Of a DNA stretch of 64,000 nucleotides, positions 10,379 through 20,200 are shown one piece after another. This DNA is from Auriscalpium vulgare. Taxonomy: Eukaryota; Basidiomycota; Agaricomycetes; Russulales; Auriscalpiaceae. Below the pieces are notes generated by a model. It did no database searches, had not been told where the DNA came from, and saw only the letters and a list, made by a program, of their open reading frames with translations. The stretch's first letter is position 1. The number at the start of each line of letters is the position of its first letter. The stretch spans positions 434,001 through 498,000 of the forward strand of contig JAHBBC010000023.1 in the NCBI GenBank assembly GCA_019915015.1, written 5' to 3'. Made by a program: the position numbers and the translations under genes.

Positions 10379-11594
10379 CTAGCGATACGATCGAATTGCA
10401 TTCCGCACCAGTCCGAACATATCTGGAAGTGCGTGCCATATATCGGCTCTGAGTTGGCCGTTTTGGCTGATCGTCTCCCTTGCACGACCCCGGCACAGAT
10501 CCTTGATACCCGATTCACTGAGTACCCAATCTGTCGGCAGCTCGAGAGATGAGAGCCAGTCCGGGACGGCAGGGTCTTCGATGCGGCTATTCCACCAGGT
10601 GCACGCTACCTGTTCGCATCTGGCGCTGTTTTCAGGATCGCATTCGCACCCGTCGTTGCTGGCCGCACCCATGCGTTTGATTTTCGCCGAGATAAAGTCC
10701 CGCAGCCTGATCTTGCCCAAGATGACGCGTTGCAACTCGTCACTCGTCAAGAGCCCGAGGTCGCGTTCGTACGCGGCGCCTTCTTCGTCTCCCATGTCGG
10801 TCAATGAATCATCGGTGGCACGCGCGAGGTCGTAAAACAGTCCCGGAAGGACGTGAGGGATGTCGTGTGCAATTGCCAGCCGGATGAATTTGCCTAAAGA
10901 CGAGGCGTGTCGGCGTTTTGTGATATACATATCGTCAATGCTCGTCCGGCTTACCGGGTTCATAGTATTTGGGTCGGAATATTCCCTTGTCGTACTCCAC
11001 TTTGTCCCAGTCTCGCAGCATGTTTGGCCACATCATAGTGAGCGCGTTAACCACCTGCTCTCGTATGTCCGTTGCATCGTACTTAGTCGCGAGGGCTAAT
11101 ATGCCGGTGTAGGCGACAGGAAATTTGGGAAAGGGGTTGTCGTAGATTAGGTCGAGGCCATAGTTCGGCAGGTGCTCACGGAGTTGTCTTCACAGTGTAG
11201 TTAGCGGATTTTCCACGCGAAGACGAGGCAGTTACGCGTACTTGGGATGGTACATCGCGTCCAGGAAGTTCTCAACCTCCTTCGGTCCATCTGCCAACTC
11301 CATCACCGGCACTCCTTCGTAGCGTTCCGACGCGCGTTCGAACGTGGCCTGGTCTCCTTCGAACAGTGTCGCGAATGTGCCGCAGTGGACCGCGAGGACG
11401 ATCTTGTGCACCCGGTAAAGTACGAATTTGAAGTCAGAAGTTTCGGTGCGTGCTCTCGTGCGGATGACGATGTCACCGTCCGGTTGCCATACCGCGCCTT
11501 TGATCGCGAACTCCTGTATGAGGGCAGCGTCAAGGCGGATCTTCTGTCGTTTTTTTGGGGGGGCCTGTACTGAAAGCGGTACTGGTGACGTCAT
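10379..11594 (-). CDS. BTB/POZ domain protein
   Basis: Three exons (11594-11242, 11187-10955 and 10893-10379) close in phase to 366 aa. The first exon starts with a basic proline-rich leader (PPKKRQKIRLD) then the BTB fold: DGDIVIRTRARTETSDFKFV, VHKIVLAVHCGTFATLFEGD, and YEGVPVMELADGPKEVENFL, ending DAMYHPK. The second exon continues QLREHLPNYGLDL, YTGILALATKYDATDIREQV. The C-terminal 170 aa follow the usual fungal BTB layout, with a conserved Cys cluster CECDPENSARCEQVACTWW. BTB proteins of this type are homodimerisation modules, often Cullin-3 adaptors; no Kelch or MATH partner is present. An in-frame upstream ATG at 11705 would add 37 low-complexity residues; I prefer 11594. Confidence 0.85.
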
Positions 11595-11837
11595 TGCTTT
11601 AAATTCGAGTGAACAGGGAGATGAGAGGCTATGCGAGGGAGGTGGTGGTTGGGAGAGGGTGTTGAAGGTGGGTACGTCCGGATCACTCGCGGTCGGGCCG
11701 GTCAATTGCGGCGCTATAGCCGCCGAATTTAGCCTGCTACCCCATCTCCCTCGACACGGTTACCGCCCTTGCACTTCTGGGACTCATGGTGTTTGGGGCC
11801 TCTCGTTTTTCGGTCGTCCGAATGGTCCCAATAGTAT

Positions 11838-12234
11838 TTAGATGTACGAGGTACACATGTAGTGGGCCTCCTCAATCCGTATTCCTTGTAGTATAAGCTC
11901 GGCCCGAATGTGCTCCGGCGTTTTTGCAGGCTCTATGGGTTCGCGCGTTTCTACGTATCCATAAGTGACCAACACGGCGTTGTAAGATATGACCTGCAAA
12001 AATGTTAGATTCGACGGTGTATTCAATTGTGGGCGAGTGGGAACATACGGCGTGATCGCCTGCACCGTGGTCTTCTTCGTCCGACTGCCCCACTGCGCTG
12101 TGTTCCTCTTCGTCAGGCAGCCCTGAGCATTCGGTGGAGTCCGGTACCGTTTCAAGGGAGGGTAATGAATCGCGTGGTGAGGTCTGACCATAGTGCCGTA
12201 AGACGCGGGTCGTATAGAGATAGCGTTGATCCAT
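11838..12234 (-). CDS. short two-exon protein, unknown
   Basis: Exon 12234-12049 (starting MDQRYLYTTRVLRHYGQTS, then an acidic run around DEEEHSAVGQSDEEDHGAG) joins in phase across a 55-bp intron to 11993-11838 (VISYNAVLVTYGYVETREP, ending YMCTSYI). The first ATG is uncertain and further 5' exons may lie upstream. I do not recognise the family. It lies 244 bp downstream of the BTB gene start, on the same strand. Confidence 0.5.
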
Positions 12235-13039
12235 CTCACATCGCCGGTATGTTTCACGTCTTGGTTCTCAACTACAGGCGGGGTGCATAGGCTTCTCTGT
12301 CAAGGTGTTTGTCAGTGCTGGCTCATTAACATCATGAGATGGTCTCATACCTCGTGGTGCAGCTCAGCACCGTATCCGCGGCCGGTGCAGGCGTCTCCGA
12401 ACGACGACCCATAACGGCGCGTGGGGCTGCCGTTGCTCTGTGCTCGTACGGTTGAATGGCCTTTATGCGAACCCTGCGATGACCTTACCTTGGTGCGGAT
12501 GTTAGAACCGTACGCGTTCGTAGAAGCGTTGCCCGGGTTCAATGTCTGTAGCGGACTTAGTCGTGCACTGGTGAATGGTGGTCCTCGTACGAATAGCAAC
12601 TGCGGTATGTCCCAGGGTCGCTTCGTATCTGTCCTGTCAACGCCCCTGCCGTATTCGTCGTCTGCGCAATGGCCTCGAGATGAGATGCAGAAGAAGCTGC
12701 AACGACCTGCGCCCGTATGTCACGATGCGTCGAAACGGAGCTATGGGTACTCACCGAGGAGGAGCATCGGTCCTTGAGGTGCAGGGGCTCTGGGCTGTGA
12801 CGGGTGCCTGCGTTCGTGGGCTTGCTCTTTATCTCGGACATTTTCACATGTGCTTACTCAAGCATACACCGTCGGTGGCGATGTCTCGGCGCTATCGGCG
12901 GTCGGACGTTCTCCGATAGCCGTTCGTCACTGCGCGTGCTGCGCATCGTGCGAGGAGTCACTTCCGGGTGTAATTCGTCCTTCGATATCATGGCGGGGAT
13001 GGATAAAGACGGAGTTTGTTGTAGTACATGCGCGCTAGG
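12235..13039. other. unassigned, possible minus-strand exons
   Basis: A minus-strand frame at 12557-12847 (serine-rich, KMSEIKSKPTNAGTRHSPE) has a protein-like start, but I could not join it to a complete gene. Nothing else is supported here. Confidence 0.3.
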
Positions 13040-13459
13040 CTATACCGGTGCGACAGCTACTACGTATTCAATGTTGGATTGACGCATGTTAGACGAGTCG
13101 ATGGGCATAAGTGGAAATTGCATACGCCATGCCCATCTGCCGCCATCCGCCGTCCGCACCATCAGCGCTCGTCTGCGCACGTGGTCGTGATAAGTGGTGG
13201 ACACGCCTTCTACGTGGACGAGGTCCGCTATGAAGTCAACAATGCGTACAATAATAGGGTGGGGGCGGAGATCAATGCACCCATGGTTATCAAGATCTGG
13301 GCACAATAGTTGGTAGTGGGCGTCTCGTACGAGCCTGAGGTAAAGAGGTGGTGGGGGGCAGGAGTACCCGCGCGTTCTGCTGCGGTCCATCTGGGTGGGG
13401 CTCGCCGTGCCGATATCGTGGTCCATTGCAACGCTAATGACTGCACGGAGGTCCTTATA
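13040..13459 (-). pseudogene. family A gene copy 1, 3' exon, cut off by the retrotransposon
   Basis: The exon begins after an acceptor TTGATAG and reads YKDLRAVISVAMDHDIGTAS, then a PPPLYLRLVRDAHYQLL signature, WAWRMQFPLMPID, and stops after YVVAVAPV. It matches the last exon of family A copies at 34,908, 26,439, 36,400 and 37,060. The preceding exon is found only at 26,061-26,299, beyond the 12.5-kb LTR retrotransposon that inserted a few bases from its splice donor. The upstream exon therefore cannot be joined without the whole element being spliced out, so this copy is probably dead. The splice phase across the ancestral intron did not close perfectly in my reading. Confidence 0.7.
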
Positions 13460-13522
13460 CTATCAAATAAGCGGAAAAGGTTAGCTTTGCCATGCGCTCG
13501 CTTGTGCGGATTGCTCACCCTA

Positions 13523-13527
13523 GAATG
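13523..13527. repeat. 5-bp target site duplication, left copy
   Basis: GAATG immediately precedes the 5' LTR (TGTGACGG...) and is repeated immediately after the 3' LTR at 26,056-26,060. Five bp is the usual duplication size for Ty3/gypsy integrase. Confidence 0.95.
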
Positions 13528-14140
13528 TGTGACGGGAGAAAGAGGCCCGGAGGTAACGCGGGCAGAAGGTCATCAGTCTCGACGCAGGACGCTATTAGAT
13601 TACTGTACAATAGATTAGATTAGTCGGAGTTTCAAGATGTCTGTAAGTATATAAGTCGTGTACTGACAGCATCGTGCATCATCAATACAACGTGTTTCTT
13701 TTTCCTTCTCTTTTTCTCGTCTCTTCGTCCTCCTCAATTCTCTTCAAGTCTCCCTCAAGCAAAGTAGTTGCTAGTCGACTACGAGAATCGACGACGCGAC
13801 GACGCGACGAGTCACGAGCGCGTGAGGCTTCTCGAGCGCCAACAGCGCGCCCACAGAACCACACACGCGCGACGCACTTGGGCCGTCGGCGCCTCGCCCT
13901 TCTCTCTCTCGAGCCAGTCACCAGGAGGAAGCCTCCTAACGACTGAGCTCCCGCTCGGGCCTTGCGCCTACGGGCGTGATCACATCTCCTCGCCCTCCAC
14001 TCCTTCCGTGCTACGGAGGAGGTCTGTCAACACGGGGAAGCCCCGTACCGACAGGACAACACACCTTTGGTTCCTCCCTGGGCTCGTCTCTCGCCCGTCC
14101 TACGCCCGAATCTCGAGACTCACCTATCAGAGGCGTCTCA
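13528..14140 (+). repeat. 5' LTR of the chromovirus
   Basis: 613 bp, TGTGACGG ... GCGTCTCA. It appears identical to 25443-26055. It contains a TATA box at 13648-13654 and a pyrimidine-rich tract near 13690-13760 that probably lies around the transcription start. Confidence 0.95.
13648..13654 (+). promoter_or_regulatory. LTR TATA box
   Basis: TATATAA within the LTR, mirrored in the 3' LTR at 25563-25569. Its position, with a long pyrimidine tract just downstream, fits a retrotransposon core promoter. Confidence 0.6.
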
Positions 14141-14144
14141 AAGG

Positions 14145-14157
14145 TGGACACATCCGG
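14145..14157 (+). other. candidate primer binding site
   Basis: TGGACACATCCGG begins four bases after the 5' LTR and starts with TGG as expected for pairing with a tRNA CCA end. I could not name the tRNA, so self-priming or another tRNA remains possible. Confidence 0.4.
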
Positions 14158-14212
14158 AACGTAGGACACGAAGACCGGTCCTGAGGAACTTTCTTCGCAA
14201 GTCGGGAACAGT

Positions 14213-17200
14213 ATGCCGCCGCCTAGCCCAAGTCATTTACAGACTCCCTCCAGAGCGGCTACATTGGATTATTCTTTCACTCCCAGGCGCGCTGGAGAAG
14301 TGAAAGCCCAGTCGCGACATTTGCCAGCAGCCCCTCAGTCAGAGGAAGACATTACTTTGGACAATGCGTCTCGTGCGGAAATTGCGGACAGCATTTACGC
14401 GAAATTTCGCACTTCTCCCGACGACTACGAACCATCTTTAGAAGCACGAGTGGAGGCTTTGATCAGTGCTCCGCTGTCACAACGATATATTCTACGAGAT
14501 GGACCTCTATTACCCGTAGGATCGGAGCAATATTCGTTGAAATCTCATGCGTTGTGGCCTGCTATTGGAGTAGCCGCAGAGCTTCAGGATTTAATTTCAC
14601 AACTCTATGCGCTCCTGGATCCCCCAAGGTCGAGCTTTGTCATTGACTATAACAATCATCTAATTGTTGCGCTGCGAGGATCCCGTACATTGAACGAGCT
14701 TGACTTAGCCTGGGAAATCCTCGTACACCGGCTTTCCTTAGCTGTCAAACACTTGGAGAAAGCTAGAGAGGAAATAGTAGGGTCGGTCAGAATCGCTTCG
14801 CCAGCCACAACCACGCAATCCGAGACAGTGCGACTCCACGGACTAAGTACTCTTAACGTTCTCAAAGAGTATTTACAGCGGCCTGCTCTGAGAGAGCGTA
14901 TGGATCAATTCATCATGGATTTACTACGGACAAACGCACAAGCTCTACCTCACGAAGTCTGGCCTCTCCCAGACAATTTCCTCGATGAAGTCATAGCGGC
15001 CGAATCGCAGCCGCCTCCAAGAACTCTAGCGCCCTCTCCTCGACAGAATACTCTTATAACCCCACCTCGTATACGAGATGAGCCCGAGGAAGCCTCGAGA
15101 CAGGGAAATAAGGGTAAAGGAAGAGAGGACGAGACTATCATCGGAGAGCAACATACTCGGTACGAAAGCTTTGCGACAGGAGCCTCAAGTCGGCCTCGTT
15201 CTTCTCTACCTGCGCAGTTAACTCTTCAAAATGTGGAGCATCCGCCTTTTCGAAAAGCTGGAGATTTCTTTGAACGGTTCAATAAACCATCGGCTACGTA
15301 CGTGTCACAGGTGTTACCGTATACGCCAGTACGCACGGCCACTCAGGTTTCTATGGCCAGAGGCGACGTCACCCAAGGATTGGGGCTTCCCGGGGATATA
15401 CCGGGAGCAGACCCGCTCCCTTCAGAACCGGAAAATGTCGCCGAGCAGATTCAAGTGCAGAGAACACCCGAGGCAGATACTTCCTCCAAAGAAGTAGCGA
15501 CGTACCTCGCTCCATCGATGTACAACGCGGAAACAGGAGGCGTCTCGGCTATGCCATACAAACGCAATCTCTACGCTCAACCTCCGCTTCAGCCGGCCTT
15601 CTCCTTAGATGCCATGGGCGTAAAAACGCAGCCTATCACCCAAGGCTTACCGGACCGTCAAACGCCTCCACACCTTCGAAGCGCGAATTTAAATAATTTC
15701 GCGACTCAACCTACACGCGTTGAGCGCACGGTGAACTTCGAGGAACGTGTACCTTGGGACAAGCGTATGGCTAGAGACAATGGTGACGAATTCCCTACCG
15801 GGCCTTCCAGTTCTTTACCTCTCCTCAAAGGAGAATGGCCCCGGAGCTCACCGCCGAAACCCGATCAGCAGAATCTTACTCCACCATGGGGCAGTAATTT
15901 CCCATTCGCGCCTCGCCGGAACACCCTCGTAACCGGTTTTCCCTCTAAACCTGATCCTCTTCCTGAAGATCCATCAGCCGGGTACTCGAACCACGGAGAC
16001 TCGGCTGAACCACCTGGCGGAGGAGTTCCTGGAGGAGGACCCCCAGGATGGCCTCCTTCACTAGGAGGAGCAGGAGGATCGGGAGGTGGACCCCCTGGAG
16101 GTCCCCCAGGATTTCCGGGCGGAGGGCCGCCCGGCGGATATCCTGGAATGCCTGGAGGTGGCGGAGGACCACCTGGAGGAGGGTTGCCTGGAAATTTTCC
16201 AGGATATCCCGGAGGAATGCCTCCGGGTGGACCCTATGGACCGCCTGGAGGTGGAGGACCACCTGGAGGGCCACCCGGTGGAGGCGGAGGGCCGCCTCCG
16301 GGGTGGGGTTACCCTTGGCAGTGGCACGGTTATCCCAACAATCCTCAAGGTAACCTGAACCTCGGGCCGAGGCTAAAGGAAGAGCTAAGGCCCGATCATT
16401 TGCCCAGCTGGGATGGGAACAAGCATACCGCTATTGCATACTTCGCCGATGTTCAGGAATTAGCGGTAATGAATGAGTCGCTTCCCGCGGCCATGGGACG
16501 TTGGCTATGGACGCAGCTCAAGGACAACTCGCGAGTGAAGCGGTGGTGGATCCAGGTGTCGAGGCGCATGAAAACCTACATGATGGCCAACCACTTGAAT
16601 TGGCTGAACGGTCTCAAATCCGTATTCCTGGGACGTCAATGGCAGTTGGAACGGAACATGGAATTCACGGAGATGTTCTTCCGTCAAAAGGGACATGAAC
16701 GTGAAATGCCCGAGGATTACCTACAGAGGCGCATTATGTATGCTCGCGCTCTCCTGAACACGGATAACGGAGGACCCGAAGAAGCCCAGATCGTCCTTCG
16801 CAACGTACCCTCTAGCTGGATGACGACTCTGAATGTGCCGTTACCATTAAGCACGGACGATCTCACTCGAAGGGCTCAGGATAACGCCTTAGCTCTAATT
16901 GCTGCTTCGCGTAATTCCAGCGATTTGGTATCTAAAGAAGAGATACCACAGTTAGTCCGGCAAGCGATACGTGAAGAGAATGCCCGGCCCTTCCGGCCTA
17001 GAGCATTCCGCGGCCGTAATGATAGAGGCCAAGCGTCCGTCCATCTAGCTTCCGGGAACGGGGATGAAGCTGAAGAAGCTGAATTCCCTATCGTTAATGA
17101 AGATGACGAGGAGAATCTAAGTGCCCCGGACCAAGTCGACCCCGCCGTATCAGCACAAGTATTCGCTACGTTGGTTAAACGGCAGAGGGCTCCTCCGAAA

Positions 17201-20200
17201 GGAGGTTATCCTTTTCCTAAAGCTGATGGCACGAAGTCCCTTGTCAAACCACCTCCTTCACCTTGCAAGCTTTGTGGGAGTAAACATCATTGGGACCGAG
17301 AATGCCCTCACTGGCCGACTTACGTCAAGAAGAAGGAAGTAAATCTTTTGAGCGCGGGATTAGAGTCGGATAGGTCTCCGGAGGATGAACTCATGTATAA
17401 TACTTTGTTTGAAGCGTACCTAATGGAAGCTATTTCTTCAGCTTATATCGTATCGCGCCAGAGCGAATGGTCGGAAGCCGACCATGAGACGATAGAAATG
17501 AGATCCATTGAGAAGCAGGCAGATATTGGGCAGGAAATCCCGTCCGTACGAGAAGTGCTGACAGCGCGTACTCGAGGAAACCTCGAGAAAATCGTACGGA
17601 CCCCCTCTCCTACTGTAGAGGAAGTGGAAGACGAGTATTACACTCAATTAAGGCTCCACGGTCGACCAAGTCCTAGCGACGGCAGTCTCATAGAACGAAT
17701 TGAGGCATTACAAGCCGAAACGCCTGAGATGGAGATCATCAAATTAAAGAGGAAGCGCACTTCTATCCCCGGAATGTCAGCCGTAGGCGTGTCAGTAGTG
17801 TCCATGAGAGGACGAATCATGATTCCCTCTGGACCTTTGCGCGATTTACGACTAGATTCATGCGCAGATATCTCTCTCCTCTCCAAATCGACTTATGATC
17901 AGCTAGTTAATCCGCCGGCCCTGAGGCAGGGGTTGAAGTTGAAGCTCGTGCAATTGACAGCTAAGGAGGCTTCCTTACATGGATATGTAATGTTACCCAT
18001 TTTCGTGCACACGGTCGACGGAAGAGAACTCCAACTAGAAGTCGAGGCGTACGTGGTATCGAACATGTCGGTGCCCATTCTATTAGGAGAGGACTTCCAC
18101 CAAGCTTATGAGTTGGCTGTTGAACGAAACTTGGAATCAGGAACTCGAGTATACTTCGAAGGACGGAAATACGAGGTTCTAGCTGAAAGAGTTCAAGAGT
18201 CAAATGGGAAGGAAGCTCGGATAGCGAAAAGGGTACTGGGGGCTCCACTGGCACGCTTTATTCTCGCCAAAGCTCATCGTCGGAACAAGGCGAAGCGCAG
18301 AGTCTTGAGAAAGGATGCGGAAGGTCCACGAAGCGTGCGGGTATCTAGTGACGTCAAAATTCCCCCACATTCAGTGAAGCGTGTACAAGTCTCCGCTAGC
18401 TTCACGGACGAGCGCACTTGGATGGTAGAGAAATCTATGGTAGCTTCGTCCAGAGCTCCCGTCTTCGTAGTTCCCAATACTCTTCTGAACCAATCGTCTC
18501 CGTACCTCCCGGTAGCGAATACGTCAGCGCACCCTAAGATGCTGCGGAAAGGAGAAGTCGTAGGACATCTGGTCGACCCTGCTAAATTCCTGGATGCCCC
18601 CGGGAGTGTCGAGAATTCGGAAGCTTTAGCAAATCACGCAAGCGTCCTCAAGCAGTTAGTACACGCGAACTTAAACTTGCAATCTGAAGTAAGAGATGCG
18701 GAAGTCAGGGTTGCTCCCGAAAGGCCGACGGAAGCCGTCGAGCCAGAACCTCAGGAAGAGGAGATTTGGGGGCCCAAAACTGCTGAAGTGCCCGATCCAA
18801 CCATATGGCCATCTCAAGACATGGAAGAGCTCCTCGATGTAGGGCAACTTCCGGAGGAGCTGAGAGAACGAGCTTGGGAAATGCTGCGACGCAGACAACG
18901 AGCATTTGGATTTGATGGAAGATTGGGAAAGCACCAATCGAGGGTACACATTCGTACCGAGGACGGACAAGTGCCTATAGCCGTGCCCATGTACGGGAGC
19001 TCTCCGGCCAAACGAATGGTTATTGAAGAGCAACTTAATGTGTGGTTTGAGCAAGGGGTCATTGAACCATCCGTTAGCCCTTGGAGCGCTCCGGTCGTCA
19101 TCGTCTACCGAAATAACAAGCCAAGATTTTGTGTAGACTACCGGAAGCTCAACGCAGTCACTGTCCCAGACGAATTTCCTATTCCACGCCAGTCTGAGAT
19201 TCTTTCTTCACTCTCAGGATCTCAAGTCTTGTCATCTCTGGACGCTCTAGCCGGATTCACTCAGTTAGAGATGGCCCCGGAGGATGTAGAGAAAACTGCC
19301 TTTCGCACGCACAAAGGGCTCTTCCAGTTCTTGAGGATGCCCTTCGGACTACGTAACGGCCCTTCGATCTTCCAACGCGTCATGCAAGAGATCTTGTCCC
19401 CGTACCTCTGGTTGTTTTGTCTGGTCTACATAGACGACATAGTGGTTTATTCGAGGAGCTATGAAGAACACATTGAACATTTGGACAAAGTACTCGGAGC
19501 CATTGAGAAATCAGGAATTACATTATCTCCGAAGAAATGTCATCTTTTCTATAGTTCCATCATTCTACTCGGACACAAAGTCTCTCGGTTAGGTTTGTCG
19601 ACGCACAAACAAAAGGTGGAAGCCATCTTGAAGATGCCGAGGCCTACTAAGGTGGCCGAATTACGCACGTTCCTGGGGATGGCGGTGTATTTTTCAGCGT
19701 TCATACCACACTACGCTACACTTGCAACTCCTCTATTCTCGCTGACCCGGAAGGGAGCTGCATGGAATTGGCGTGCCGAACACGAAAGAGCCTTCGAAGA
19801 GATCAAGAAAGCTCTATCTCGTGCTCCGGTACTGGCGCATCCGGAGATGGGGAAGCCCTATCGGTTGTATACGGATGCTTCCGGAGACGGTCTAGGGGTT
19901 ACCTTGCAACAAGTGCAAATAATGGCCTTGAAAGATCTGAAAGGAACGAGGACTTATGAGCGTGTCCGTCGGGCATACGAGTTGGGGAAGCCGGTTCCCA
20001 AGCTCACGACCACTTTATCGAGCAAGATTATTGACTGTGATTACGAGAGCTCCTGGGGAAGCTCTTTCGAGGATACGACCGTACAAGTCGAAAGGGTAGT
20101 AGGATATTGGAGTCGAACTTTCAAACCAGCGGAAAGGAATTATTCTGCAACGGAGAGGGAGGCTCTAGCCGCTAAAGAAGGGCTCGTAAAATTCCAGCCG

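Noticed and set aside
13690..13760. Pyrimidine-rich repeats in the LTR as a separate microsatellite or promoter gene
   Set aside because: Identical in both LTRs and explained as LTR U3/R sequence; the 90-aa ORF there is incidental.
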